Of a stretch of DNA of 64,000 nt, positions 43,608-55,086 are shown one piece after another (position 1 is the stretch's first letter; each line of letters starts with the position of its first letter). The notes beneath the pieces are model-generated. The model did not search any database. It worked only from the letters and a program-made list of their open reading frames with translations, and was not told the DNA's origin. The position numbers were made by a program, and so were the translations under genes. Source of the stretch: Branchipolynoe longqiensis (lineage: Eukaryota > Annelida > Polychaeta > Phyllodocida > Polynoidae); the NCBI GenBank assembly GCA_030323885.1, contig CM059193.1, positions 52,976,749 through 53,040,748 on the forward strand, read 5' to 3'.

Positions 43608-44675
43608 CGCGTCCCCACGAGTCGAATCTAGGTCAGCCGGCCCGGCCGACTGACCAACGGCAGCGTCAAGTCAGTATTTCTTCCTTTTGCACGCATCGAT
43701 CGTGAGATCCGATGACTTGCAGACCAAGCATTCATGTTCATAGTCACAACCCCTTAGCGTATGTGGGTCATTCTACACAAATGGTTCATTTAAGAACATG
43801 CTATAATGTAAAAAAACAAAAATAAATGTTGGTTGATTTCTTATACAACCACTGGATTGCAGAATTAATTTATTTTCAACTAAGAAGAAAGATTTAGAAC
43901 TTAACTATCCATATGTTCTGACCGTGTGACACCCATCAAATGTCAACCCTGTTACTGACATATCATATATTGATTCATACAAATAAACTGAACAGATCAG
44001 TCAAATGAATATAGTTAGCAGTAAAGTACATGTCCCTTGGTCCATTTATGTTGGAAATATTATTTTACATTGATAGTACTTAAGAATAAATTATATGAAG
44101 TCAAGGCTAGAATAGTTCTGCACACCGATCCTATATTTACCATAATGAAATGGTACAAACTTTGAAGAAAATCAGATCACTCCTTATATATGCATGTAGT
44201 CCTGGATCCTAGCTTGCGCTTTACTTTTTAAGTGTCAGATTTCTGCCATTTACTAAGTTTCCATTTTCAATAATATAATGGTAACAGAGTTGAAAAGCCT
44301 GTAACAATGTTGACAGTGGTAACATGGTTCACATTCACAAACTGTGTGAAAGTTATTTATCCATATTTTACTGGCAGTTTTGTAAGTATAGGGCCTATAT
44401 AACCATTTTGGTACCTCCAACTGGGAGCAGATCTAATTAAAGCAAGGCAAGTATATAATTATATTCTAAAGTATCAAAATAACATTTCAATACCTTTGAA
44501 AACAACCACTATTGGATTCATGTCTAAAGCCCATTGTCTAATATATTGGAAGACATTTTAATTTGGCAAATGAGCTAATTTTCTAATAATGTATCTCAAA
44601 ATTGTTTGATATGATTAAATGAACTAAAATAACATGAATTGTACTACAAAATAATAAATCATGATGGCTTACTTA
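43608..44675. other. Non-coding spacer
   Basis: AT-rich unique sequence. No gene, RNA or repeat was recognised. Confidence 0.5.
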
Positions 44676-45030
44676 TGTCATGGGGGTGATGAAAATGGGA
44701 AATATTGCGCTGAGAGCGGGACTCGAACCCACATCTCTTTGCATTCCGGGCCAGTGTGCTAACCATCACACCACCTAGGCTCCCTGATATCACCATACTA
44801 CCCACGCCTACCTGTCTATGTGGGTACTTGCCTGAGAGGTCAGTGCAGACTACTCACTCGTCCCCCTGGAATTGTAAGTCTTTTAATGTTTACAATTACA
44901 TACATACAGGCAATGCACATTTAATATACATACCCAGGGCAGGTTCAACAACCATACAGAACGTAGCATGTATAGGATCATGGTCACGGCAACCAGTGTC
45001 ATGGGAGTGATGAAAATGGGAAATATCGCT
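44676..45030. repeat. Insert bounded by a 34-bp direct repeat, with tRNA-like segment
   Basis: tgtcatgggggtgatgaaaa and the following gggaaatattgc at 44676-44709 recur at 44997-45030 with two mismatches. The 287-bp insert begins with a tRNA-like stretch readable on the minus strand (44715-44790): ggtggtgtgatggttagcac (A box), gtgggttcgagtcccgc (B box), with partial acceptor-stem pairing. It looks tRNA-derived. The anticodon stem does not fold cleanly, so it is not called a tRNA gene. Confidence 0.6.
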
Positions 45031-45111
45031 TCCATCGTTCCCACACTTGTGCCGACAGCTGCCTCTTCAGGTCCCACTCATCGTCTTCTACATATTCTTC
45101 CAGAATACACT

Positions 45112-45312
45112 CTACTCCCGTGGTGCACCACACGCTAGCTGCCGCCGCAACCACTGGCAGGTCCTCTCCCGAACCCCGTTGGCTGTCTCCTCCTCCGCCA
45201 CAGGCTCCGACTTGATTGCCCGCTTAGACATCTTCGGACGCTTATACTTGCTACCCCAGGGAGCTTCATGCTCATCCCCGCACTTTGCGCACAGCTCCAA
45301 TGGAATTGCTAC
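45112..45312 (-). CDS. Candidate exon or gene end, minus strand, unidentified
   Basis: After an acceptor-like ggtAG the minus strand reads IPLELCAKCGDEHEAPWGSK, YKRPKMSKRAIKSEPVAEEE, TANGVRERTCQWLRRQLACG, APRE and a stop. It contains a Cys-x-x-Cys pair, is GC-rich, and is followed downstream on that strand by further partly open sequence. It could be a terminal exon of a host gene or a relic of a transposon Gag. No family was recognised. Confidence 0.35.
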   Translation of the reverse strand, partial: VAIPLELCAKCGDEHEAPWGSKYKRPKMSKRAIKSEPVAEEETANGVRERTCQWLRRQLACGAPRE

Positions 45313-45357
45313 CACAATGTTAGTCGTGCTCGGAGCGACTCAACATGATCAGTCAAA

Positions 45358-45537
45358 ACTAGAGTTACTAGGCAAATGGCCGATATACACTTACAACCAT
45401 TGCGGGTAGGGGTACGCGACTCCCCACCGCACCCCCTAGCAGCCAATCATCAGCAGATCCGTCAGTCACTGCCTGCAACCCCCGCCCAGCACCCAGGTTT
45501 GGGGGTTGTGGATTCGAATCCATCGCCCAGAACAATA
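45358..45537 (+). repeat. Dispersed repeat, family 4
   Basis: Collinear with 34629-34806. It ends gggttgtggattcgaatccatc. Confidence 0.65.
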
Positions 45538-45690
45538 ATATAATAATAAATAATAATATTTGTATAAATGCTTTATACTCCACATATAATATATGCATAA
45601 CATATTGAGATTTTGTGAACGTTAATCAGTGAATATCAACAGTTCAGGAAATCCGCGAAATCACGGAGATCTTTCATCCCTGTACATGTT

Positions 45691-45905
45691 ACCTTAGTGA
45701 GGTCGGAGCGGAGCCCTGCCACCACACCCATGGTCTCCTCAAGCCGCTTCTCCGCCTGCTTCAGCTGCAGCCGCAGATTCTCGCTGCGGGCCGCCAGCTG
45801 TTCTACGGACAGGCTGGCATCTGCCAAGGTCGGCGGGACCGGCTGCTCTGGGGGATTAGGGGCTGCCTCACTGACAGGCGTGGGGCGCGATGCTTCTCTA
45901 TCTAG
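45691..45905 (-). CDS. Candidate coiled-coil exon, minus strand, unidentified
   Basis: The minus strand has an acceptor-like tcgctAG and then REASRPTPVSEAAPNPPEQP, VPPTLADASLSVEQLAARSE, NLRLQLKQAEKRLEETMGVV, AGLRSDLTK, followed by a GTAACA donor after AAG. A Pro/Ala linker leads into a heptad-like helix. GC content is well above the neighbours. It is on the same strand as the 30.5 and 32 kb candidates, so one long intron-rich gene across 30-46 kb is possible but unproven. Confidence 0.45.
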
Positions 45906-46614
45906 CGATGGGTGAAATATCAAAGAAACAATATTACAGTTTTAGTACGAGTAGGTTTGCAAATATAAAGGACATACACATGTGAAGATATGGAATTCAA
46001 GGCTATTTCAATGCTGTTTTTGATAGGAATTCAATACTATTTTCATTTGGATTTCAGAAAAAAACAATGGTGATGGCGATTTCGAACTAATTTAGATCAG
46101 TGGGGATAGTTTAATGGAATTCAAGGCTTTTCAAGACTAATTACCCAAAATATGTTAAATTCAAGGCTTTTCAAAGCCTTGAAATGGGGCAAATGAAGTC
46201 CCAAGACTTTTCAAGACTTTCTACGTCCAGAACGGACCCTGAAATATCCAGATATTTATTGGCAAATGCACTTTGATGGCATAAGCCCCGATCACACATG
46301 CACCTTTTAGTCCCCTCAACTAGTTCGCCTCATCTAAGTTGACTCAAAATGCGCTACTGAGGCAAATTAGGGCTGAGTTGACTCAACTAGTTCGCCTCAT
46401 AGATCGCTTCAGGAGGTGGAATAGATGAGGCGACATAGCCTGAGTCGGACTAAGTTGTGTGTATGAACGCAAACAGTTTAGTTGATGTCAGTGTTGATGT
46501 ATGTATGCATGTATGCATATGTATGTATGCATGCCTAATGTACTGGAAGTATGTGCATATGTATCACGAGGCCATCGTACGGCCGCCCTGAAGTCACTGC
46601 ACGGCCGCCGTATG
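45906..46614. other. Spacer with possible decayed MITE
   Basis: Short repeats of ttcaaggcttttcaa (46100-46180). Positions 46285-46480 hold three copies of ctcaactagttcgcctca and a weakly inverted pair of ends (gatcacacatgcacc / ttgtgtgtatgaacgc), resembling the GCCGTGTT MITE family in composition. No gene is seen. Confidence 0.45.
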
Positions 46615-46682
46615 ATATTTGTTTGTTTGTTGGAGTTTTACGTCCTGGCAACATCTACGGTCATATCAGGATGGGGTACGAT
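46615..46682 (-). mobile_element. SINE family 1 tail fragment
   Basis: tttgtttgttggagttttac and gtcctggcaacatctacggtcatatcagg are the reverse complement of the family 1 tail. The head is absent. Confidence 0.8.
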
Positions 46683-47516
46683 ATTTAGAACATTGTACCA
46701 GCTAGGTAGGCCTACCCTCCTTATTTTCAAAAGGGTCCAAACATTCAAATTATAATTTCACTGGAAGCTCCAGTGAATCGGAAGTTATACGCTTTTAAAA
46801 TTAAGAAAAATTCAGTGGGATATATGCATTTGGAAGTTTTTGACTTTCAGAACTTTTATCTTAGCTAATGCATTAGAGAAGTGCATACTTAAGGAGTGGT
46901 AAATAGGTTGATTGTAATGAGCCAATGAAGGTAATTTTAACCTCCATAAAGTGAATCGTTAGCATCTCGTGATTATATCTACTGATTTTCATGTGTACTC
47001 TATGCATATATACATATGCTTAGTTATTGCATATATATTCATATATATTTGTATATTTTTATATATTTGTATATATGCGCCATTCTCCTGAAACCTGGAC
47101 CACAGAGGATGCTTTTTTCTCAATGAAATAAAAACGTTCTTAAAACATAAATCTTTTCGCTACAGCTATATTTCTAATCTAATGAGTTTGGAGAAATAAG
47201 GGAAATGCCAGTGTGTGAATGTGTTTTATTTGTTGTGCTGTGGGTCTTTTTGCATTTGTATATCATGTCCAAATGAAGAAAAGTTGATCACATATATTTC
47301 CTTTAAAACTTTCATGATTAAAAATAATTAATTTTATGAGACATAAGGAAGTTGAGAACTTACATAAAAATAAGGTTTACTATGCATAACTTTGTATGGA
47401 CAGTCCCAAGTTAAATGAAGATTATCGGTGTCTTGAATATTATCAATGGTGTCTTCTCAGTAGGAAACACAATATTGTCTATTAGGAACTACTTTTTTGT
47501 TGTCTGCATGATCTAT
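46683..47516. other. Non-coding AT-rich spacer
   Basis: Includes a TATATT-rich patch (47000-47080). No gene, RNA or repeat family was recognised. Confidence 0.5.
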
Positions 47517-48080
47517 AGCCGTGTTTACAGGGGAGAGTTAAATCGCTTCATATAAATCGCCTTGCCTTGTTCGCCTCACATTCGCCGTGTAAACGCTCCT
47601 CTGAGGCGGATTAGGGCTGATTCACCTCATCTAGTTCGCTTCATATAAACCACTTCGCGAGGTAGTTTATATGAATCGATTCGGCTGGTTCCCGGGCGGC
47701 GATAGTATAAAATAGTAGTGCTTGCCGGCTACAGATGGAGCAGTAACTAATTGCTGGTGCCCGGCAGTGTTAGGGCCCGATTAGGCCGAAATCTATTAAA
47801 TGCGATCATATTTAACAGAATTACATCCTCAAATAATGAAATTTAATTAAATTAACCTTAAATTCCAAGCGATATTAACGTAGCAGCTTCATCGGCGTCG
47901 AATCGACGAGTGTAAACTAAACAAATATATCAGTGCTTGCCGGCTACAGGCGGAACTAAGGCTGCTGGTTCCCGGCGCCGAAACACTTTCAAACTCGCTT
48001 CGTGTAAACGCGCCGCTACTTCGCTTCATATGAATCGCTTAGTCTAATTCGCTTCACAATTGCCCGTGTAAACACGGCTT
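47517..48080. mobile_element. MITE with AGCCGTGTTTACA ends
   Basis: Left end agccgtgtttacaggggaga and right inverse ttgcccgtgtaaacacggct, flanked by TA. The interior repeats aatcgcttcatataaatcgcc and cgcttcatatgaatcgctt in both orientations, with a pair of cttgccggctacag...ggcggaac / gatggagc segments. It is the same family as the nested MITE at 23277-23871. Confidence 0.8.
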
Positions 48081-48560
48081 ATGAACACATTTCCCTAAGT
48101 CCATTCTGCTTTATTGTGATATGGGGGTAGATATTAACTGAATAACAGCCATTTCTTTATTGATGGTTCATGTGGTGTCTCAAAAAGGGTGTATGTAACA
48201 TTCGAGTAGACAAAAGAAATATATCTTTACTACCAGTGACTTCCAACCTATCTTAGTGTATGAATCTTACATCAGGTCACTGGCGGCAACAAATTATGAC
48301 ATATTTTTACTTTGTGCATAGCATATTGTGCGCCTGCAGAAGGGAAAATGTGGTGGTGTCTTCAGCAGAGGTAGCCGTAACATTCAAGACAGGAGCCATT
48401 TCCTACTGGTCAACACTATAAATTCACCATACATGTGCACTGTTACAAAAAACATGGGGGAAAACCTCTGACAAATTACTTTGCAAAAGGAAGGAAAATT
48501 GGCTCCTCAATCTACTTAATTCATGTACTTCTGGTTTTCTACTTAATTCATGTACTTCTG
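48081..48560. other. Non-coding spacer
   Basis: Unique sequence with a duplicated cttaattcatgtacttctg phrase (48517 and 48542). No gene was recognised. Confidence 0.45.
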
Positions 48561-49014
48561 TTAAATATGCCAGCATTGAATAGATTTGGGCTTAATATAT
48601 TTCCGCCGATTCGGCGGCGGTGGCCATTTTTAGTTGACGTTGGACAGTATGGATATCGACGTCGAAGCGGCGGCGGCGATTTGTTTACTTTACATTCGTC
48701 GATTCGACAATATGAATAACGCCGCCAATGCGGCTGGAGCATTAATAACGGTTCGAATTTAGGGTTAATTTAATAAAAATTTCACGATTTGAGTATGTAA
48801 TTCTGTTAAATATGACAGCATTGTATAGATTTGGGCCTAATCGGTGCCTAACACCAACCTTAAACCACCTATGGAACAGGGTTACCCTAACCTCGTTTAA
48901 GCTTTTGGTGTTAGGCCTATCACTGACTCGTGCATACCACTTGTTCGCTGCTAAACGAGGATACCCGCCAAACACCGTTTTGGCTCGCTATCACTGACTC
49001 CTGCATATGGCCCC
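48561..49014. mobile_element. Partial inverted-repeat element adjoining the next MITE head to head
   Basis: It ends with actcctgcatatggcccct, the inverse of the terminal repeat of the next element. It contains tgttaaatatg, cagcattgtatagatttggg and gccgcc-rich hairpin text (gtcgattcgacaatatga). Its other end was not located, so it is probably truncated. Confidence 0.55.
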
Positions 49015-49751
49015 TGGGGCCATATGCAGGAAGCGGTGTTACGCGAGTTTGAGTTTAGCCTTTAAACGCGTATAGCTAACACCGACCGGGCGAAATATGT
49101 CAAGTGGTATGCAGGAGCGCCTAAACGGTCAGTGTTAGCTAAACGTGAAATTATTTATAGATTTGGGAAATCCCTCTGGTCTCTACCCATATATTAGGCT
49201 TAAATATATTAAATGCTATCATATTTAACAGAATTAGATACGCAATAAGTGAAATTTGATGAAATTAACCCTAAATTCGAAGCAATATTAACGCTGCGGC
49301 CGTAACGGCGGCGATATTAGCGGTTATATTTTCGAATCGACGAACCTACAGTAAACAAACCGCCGCCACTGCCAGTATGGACAGCGACGTCGATGCGGCG
49401 CTACGGCGATTTGTTTACTTTACGTTCGTCGATTCGAAAATATAAGTATTAATATCTCCGCCGTTACGACGGCACCGTTAATATTGCTTCAGATTTAGGG
49501 TTAATTTAATCAAATTTCACTTATTGCGTATCTAATTCTGTTAAATATGATACGTTTTAATAGATTTGGCCATATCCTTACGCTAACACCGCCCGTAAAC
49601 GTCATATGAAACGGGGTTAGTGTCGCGGACCTTAAACGCGCGGTGTTAGGCCTATCACTGACTCGTGCATACCGAATTTTCGGCGCTAAACCAGAAATCC
49701 CTTCTAAACACGTTTTGGCTCGATAACACCGCTTCCTGCATATGGCCCCTG
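49015..49751. mobile_element. ~735-bp MITE with GGGGCCATATGCAGG ends
   Basis: Terminal inverted repeats of at least 26 bp: ggggccatatgcaggaagcg plus gtgtta on the left, inverse ending cttcctgcatatggcccct on the right. The interior has an inverted pair of tcgattcgaa/aatataa and gcgatttgtttacttta blocks (49200-49560). No ORF is present. The left end abuts the inverse terminus of the previous element. Confidence 0.8.
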
Positions 49752-49854
49752 GTCTCTACACATTGCTGTCTTTTTGGCTAAACCTTAGCCATATGGAAAA
49801 TTACGACCCAAGCCCGCTACACCAGCCATGCCCAAGCATTAATGTTTGACGGGA

Positions 49855-50160
49855 TTTGTTGAAGATTTATACTGCCTATCATGGATAAGCCTGAATAGGC
49901 TTGTTTTCACCATTAGACAGTTTGTCGATAGAAAGCCCGAGCCTACACTTTTACCGACCCAAGGGATTCTTAACCTCCCACACCCCATAGACATGGTATG
50001 AGAGCAACTGGCCTTTGATGACACTGTAAGTTAATCACAGCAGTGGAAATCCAAATTGGCAGAGGTTGGGGCACATGGAATCGAACCACTGACCTTCAGA
50101 TTAGGAGTCCGACCTAGAAAAAAGTCAGACACTCTAACCACTCCGCCACAGAGAACACCA
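49855..50160 (-). mobile_element. tRNA-derived SINE, family 2
   Basis: Reverse complement of the 20.23-kb and 63.71-kb copies, with the tRNA-like head at 50095-50160 (gtggttcgattccat and gtggcggagtggttagagtg on the minus strand) and the tail at 49860. Confidence 0.9.
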
Positions 50161-50297
50161 CAAATCCATTGCAAATACGCAGGGTTCCAGACTTAATGTT
50201 ATGATGGCAGCAGCCGTTCCATCCTGGCCACACCAGGCGGGCCTGAGCCATAATGCTTTGCCGTTATCCACTGCAAATGCACAGGCTTCCAGACTTG
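50161..50297. repeat. Short direct repeat upstream of the Ngaro-like element
   Basis: A ccattgcaaatacgcagg-gttccagactt phrase (50166-50194) recurs at 50258-50287 (ccactgcaaatgcacaggct-tccagactt). Confidence 0.6.
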
Positions 50298-50770
50298 ATT
50301 CGAATGAGGGAAGCCAGAGACCGAGTGGGAGAAAAGGTTAATTTATTGACACTGGTATGAACGGTACACGGGGGGGGGGGGGGGGGTCATTCGACGGCAT
50401 CGAAGTCGATGGGGCCTCCCCAATTGCCGGGTGCTCTTAGGCTGCCAGAGCCGACCCCTACGAAGTAGTCCTTAAAATAGAGGGTGGGTGGATGTGGTAA
50501 AAGTCCAGTGTCCAACGGCAAAGCGGTTCCGAATGGCTTGAGGTGAGGGGGGAGGTTTCAGGTCAGTGATGTTCGTCCTGCCCTCTTGGGGCGTGCTGGG
50601 TACCCGGCTCCCCCGTCGAATCAACCACAATTTGGAAATTATGCGCCAATTCGAATAAGGGAAGCCAGAGACCGAGTGGGAGAAAAGGATAATTTATTGA
50701 CACTGGTATGAACAGTACAATGGGGGAGTCAGTCGACGGCTGGGTGCTCGCCGGAGCCGACCCAAAACAT
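50298..50770. repeat. 3' end repeat set (X-Y-X) of the Ngaro-like element
   Basis: Block X (ttcgaatgagggaagccaga, taatttattgacactggtatgaac, gccgggtgctc, agccgaccc) at 50298-50500 and again at 50651-50770, separated by block Y (50501-50650). A poly-G run of about 18 lies at 50371. Confidence 0.85.
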
Positions 50771-51312
50771 AGGGCTAGGGCTCGGGGGGCCTCAGAGGCA
50801 GCAAGGCGGGGGATGTAATTGAATACCACCGACGACTCCCAGGTGCCCTGCACCATTATCGCTGCCAGGTCGACGCCCCTCGAAGCGCAGGCCTGGGCCA
50901 CCCCCCTCTGCAAGCCGTGGAGGGTGAATCCCGAGGCCTCCGGGACCCTTGCCTCCGCAAGCGCCTTCCGCAACAGAGGGATCAGCACTTGCGGGTCAAG
51001 GGGGCCCCCGTGTAGCAGATGAACTCCGAGGCGTCGGAGGGGGCCGGGACCTGGTGGACAGCCCTGGACCAAGCCCGCATCAGACAGAGCGGTGATGCGG
51101 GCAGGGCTGGGACGAAGAGGGCGACAGCCTGCGATGGTGACCTGATCATCTTGGATGAGGAGATGGCGACCCGGAGGGGGGCCTCCCCACCCGTTATGGG
51201 AGGGGGAGAGATGATTCGACTGGCGCATCAGGGTGAAGAATACGATTATGACCGCCGCCCAGGGACACATCGCAGTGTCCCTGGGCGGGGAAGTACCTGT
51301 AGATGTGGCCAA
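50760..51312 (-). pseudogene. Tyrosine recombinase of the Ngaro-like element
   Basis: The open frame includes VIIVFFTLMRQSNHLSPSH (Arg I in LMRQSN), PEASGFTLHGLQRGVAQACA, AAIMVQGTWESSVVFNYIPR (Trp and catalytic Tyr context). The family motif is usually His-x-x-Arg-Arg (HSLRRG). Here it reads H-G-L-Q-R, so the first Arg is Gln and catalysis is doubtful. Residues after about 185 are encoded by the terminal repeats X and Y and are not part of the enzyme. The N-terminal core-binding domain is in broken frames upstream. Confidence 0.8.
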
Positions 51313-51624
51313 TCATGGGGGCGTGATCGAGGGTGCACGTCGCACCGGGGCAGGGGAGAGTCTCTCCCCACACTTACGGACCCTCTCAGCGAATGGGCAT
51401 CGAAGGGGGCGGGGTCGCCACCGACGTCCGGGACCCAGGAGCGTGTGCAGTGAACTGCGCGATGTCTTAGGGGACGGGTTCAGATGGTCGACGTCCCAGT
51501 CAAGCATGAACTCGATGTACCACTTGGCCTGCGGTGAGCGGTTCCTCCACATCCCCGGCACCAGTGCCACTCGTTGGAGGGTCATCATGTGACCATGTGC
51601 CCCGTCGTCAAGGTTTGGAAGAGA

Positions 51625-51930
51625 TCATAGGTCATGGATGAACATGTCAGGAGAGTGGTGGACCCTTATTCGTGCTATTGAATTGATGCGACATTGATCC
51701 CGGACATAGTCTAGTGCCACCCGAGAGGAGTGGGCTCGACTGAGGGCGTCGGCGAGCAGCAGCTTGATGCCGGGCTTTTGTCTGACCGTGGTGGTGAATG
51801 ACCCCATCGCCACGATCAGCCAGAGCTCACAGGCGCATGCCCCCAAGGTCGCGTCCATGGCGCAGCTGGACTCAAGGGCGGCCGTGGAGGCAGCGTTGTC
51901 TGTGTTCACAATCACCTCAATCCCACTCAA
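51625..51930 (-). pseudogene. RNase H fragment of the Ngaro-like element
   Basis: The minus strand reads VIVNTDNAASTAALESSCAM, DATLGACACELWLIVAMGSF, GIKLLLADALSRAHSSRVAL. TDN and LLADALSR are RNase H motifs of YR retroelements, and the ACxxELWLIVA helix is typical of this lineage. Confidence 0.8.
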
Positions 51931-52044
51931 TACTGCAGGCCTGAGGGTCTGGACCGGCAGGACCAGGTTGATGTCATCGTAAGCCTCAGAGAAGCATCGC
52001 TCCGATGAGAATACCCCCCCCTCCCCCCACCGGTGAGGCAGGCG

Positions 52045-53233
52045 TCACACTCGATGGTCTACGTGGGTCGGACCGGGGCCAAAAGGAGGTAGAGGCTGTT
52101 GCCCTTGGAGGCATAGTCGAGGAAGCATCGCACGTCCTTCCACAGGTTGAGGTCCACTTAGGCGACTCCATGGGTGGGAGGAAACGGAGGCTCTTGAGTA
52201 TTTGGCACATGAATTTATGGGCTGAGAGGATGCAGCTGCTGTTGTAGGGTGAGCTTTCCCAGTAGTCATTGAAGGGCCTTCCTGGTGAGCGAGGGCCTCC
52301 AGAGCCAGCGCCGACACTCCTCGACCACCTGGTCTAGCTTGGGCTGGGGTATCCGGATGAGCATGCGCTGTGAGCATACCTAGAATCCCAGCCATGTGAG
52401 TTTAACTTCCGGGGGCGAGCACTTGTCGAGCCCCAGGTCGAGCCCCAGGTCCGCTCACAGGGCGAGGAGGGTGTTGAAGGCCTGGTGGGCCTCGAGGTAC
52501 ATGGCCTCGCAGCCAGGTGACCATGGAGGTGACCCACATGCAGGCGGCCTGCGAGGTCCTGCACCCAAAGGGAAGCGCAATGCCGGTAGGCCTGGGAGAT
52601 ATCCGCGGTCCAAGAGTAGGCCACCTGGCCCTCCTGCATGAGCCTCTGGCCCAGGTCGGCGACTGAGGGAAGGCCGACTCTCCCCGGGGGATGCCCGCAT
52701 TGATACCCCTGCCGGGGGTGTGTGACAGGTCCACGATGATGCGTCTCTTGTCAGGGGCGGTCTTCGGCCTCGTCATGATGGGGCTGCATTGAGCCCATGG
52801 TGTAAGGGGGAGCACCTCGAATGGCCCCAGGAGGGCGAAGTGGTCGAGCTCCTCCACAATGTATTCGGTGACAAAGTGGGGGTGGGCGCGGGTCCTCCCG
52901 GTGGTTGTGGAAGGTAGGCATGGGAGGTTTCGACGTGGAGGAGTTGGCTGGGAATCCAAATTCCAATTGGTCGACCAGGGTGGTGTCGGGGTGGTCGGGC
53001 AGGGCCCTCCTCCAATTCGGGATATTCAAGTTGGCGGGGAGGGGGAAGCGGGCGGCCAAAAATTTGGGAGAGACAGGCCCGTGCAGCGCCGTATGCTGCT
53101 GTGTAGCCGGGGTACCACTGCCAGGCCGATGCCGTCCAAGGTTTGCCTATACTGCTGGGGGGTGGGGCCGCACCGCGGATCCACTGGGAGTATTTGTTGG
53201 AGTAGGCCATCGATGACGTCGGTGACCGGCTAG
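52045..53233 (-). pseudogene. Reverse transcriptase of the Ngaro-like element, frame-broken
   Basis: From the 5' side, LEYPELEEGPARPPRHHPGR, then EYIVEELDHFALLGPFEVLP, LTPWAQCSPIMTRPKTAPDK, RRIIVDLSHTPGRGINAGIP (RT fingers), then MQEGQVAYSWTADISQAYRH (first catalytic Asp region) in another frame, and LPFGCRTSQAACMW. The YxDD box is not readable. Five or more frame changes occur. Confidence 0.75.
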
Positions 53234-54930
53234 GAGAGGCCCACCAGGCTGACAGCAGGGGCTGCCCCCGTCCACACCAGCTGGGCCGGCTCGCACTCTG
53301 GGGAAGGGTGGGGGGTTGACGTCCTGTCCGGCCGGAGCCGGGCGACGAACATCATGTAGGATCCGGGTCGATCAGGCGAAGTCCTACGCCTGGGCATGCC
53401 AGGCCGGGGACCAGTGTGCGTGGCTTATATGCGGCACGGGCCCCGGGACCAGCGGTGGAGCGATTATGCAAATTAGTGGGTTCCCCGAGGCCGGTCGCCC
53501 ACCCAGGGCCGGGAGCCAGCATGCGTCAGAGGGGGGTAACTGTGGGAAAACACGCCTGGTGGAAAGCCAGGTGGCTCCGCCGCAGGAATGTCAACAACTA
53601 CAGATGTGGTACTTGCGGTTTTTTCATGATTGCCGTGGGTGCCGTATGTATTTTAGTGTCCGTGGGCGCGCCATGGTGAGAATCTGTGTGATGGCAGGGA
53701 TGGGTGACCAGCCGTTGGCCTAAAAATCCCCTGGCGACTTCTTCCCTGTCCCCCTCTCCCGTGACCTTTTTTAATAGCTTGCCGCTTCGGCGTCGTTGGT
53801 GACTACTCGCTGGACATTTGCGCAGTACCCACATACGTGGGCAAACGTTTGGCTTCCCGTGCCATGCAACTCACCCTTACTGGCCTTGTCACATGATTAG
53901 GGGTCGTGGTTCTAGGCCGAACACGGGGCGCCCATCGCCGCCTTATTGTAGGCGTTCCGAGCATCCGAGTCTTAGCGCCATCGGCCATAGTGGCATTCGC
54001 CATTGTCATCATGTGTTCGGCCATCGCGATTACTTCTATTCGCACCGCCGTAAGGGCGGCCGGTCCCTCAATCCCATGGGGAGGCGGCCGTCGGCGATCC
54101 GGGTAAAGATTTCCTCGGAATACCGATGCACTATGCTCCATGGTACCAAACAGTTGTCTTGTACTGCGGCGTCTTGGTGCACTGAGAGCGCAGCTAGTGT
54201 GTGGGCCGGGAAGCCACGCTGAGTCTCAAGCCACTTCAGGCCGAGCGTATACTCCCTTCTTTATGGACTTCCCTTCATCCCCCCTCTCAACCAAGTCTTA
54301 CTGGAATAGATATTTAGCAGAAATACCTTTTTTCCGCGTGAAAGTCTTGCAGTCGGCGCCGCCGGCGATGATCTGCATGGCTTCTTCGGCCATTGAGCGG
54401 GGGCTACAGTCATATCCATTGGCCTCCCGGCAGTGTTGGCGGCGCCCGGCTGGAGAGTGGGCTGCTGGTGGGGAGTATCCGGGCTGTCTCTCCATGTTCG
54501 TCTCTGCTGTCTGGCCCTGAAGGGACGCGACATTTCCCATGACATGACCGCCTCCCCGAACTCACCCTCCAGGTCGCTGGGCAGGTAAGCCGGGGACTAT
54601 GGGGAGGCCGTTCGGGCGCGAGGGCGGCGTCGGTGGTCCACGCTGGGAGCTGGTGTTGGCTGCCTCTGGGGCCGGCGCCGTCGGTCGTCGGTCTGGGGGG
54701 TGGCTGGGGCCGCAGTGCCCGCGGCCGTCTCTGCGAGCGCCTCCTCCTGCCAGAGGACGTGCTGCTCCATTCGCTGCCAGCGCGCCTCCAAGGTGTCGAA
54801 AATCTCTTGGGAACTTTTTCATTAGGTCCTCTTGAATTTTCATCATTTTTGTCATGTTTGCGGTTCGCTTGGCCCTTCCCGTGGGCTGTGGCTTCCGGGA
54901 AGGGGGCCGGCTGGGGGATGCGTCAACCAT
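53234..54930 (-). pseudogene. ORF1-like (Gag) relic of the Ngaro-like element
   Basis: It begins MVDASPSRPPSRKPQPTGRA, KRTANMTKMMKIQEDLMKKF (54930 downward), then in a second frame MEARWQRMEQHVLWQEEALA (coiled helix) and a Pro/Ala/Thr-rich region. A middle part with ARQQRRTWRDSPDTP and ADGRLPMGLRDRP-type text follows to about 53600. No known domain. Position and basic N-terminus suggest a Gag-like ORF1. Confidence 0.55.
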
Positions 54931-55086
54931 CTTGTACGCTCGCCTCAGCTAGCTGCTCCTCCGGGAGAGGTCTCCTGGCCGCGCACTTTGCGGGCCTACC
55001 GACCTGACGTGAGGTTTGTCTTGTCCTCTGCATCCTCCTTTTTATGTGGGTGACGGGGGTGGAGTCGGATGTCGCTAGTTATTTGA

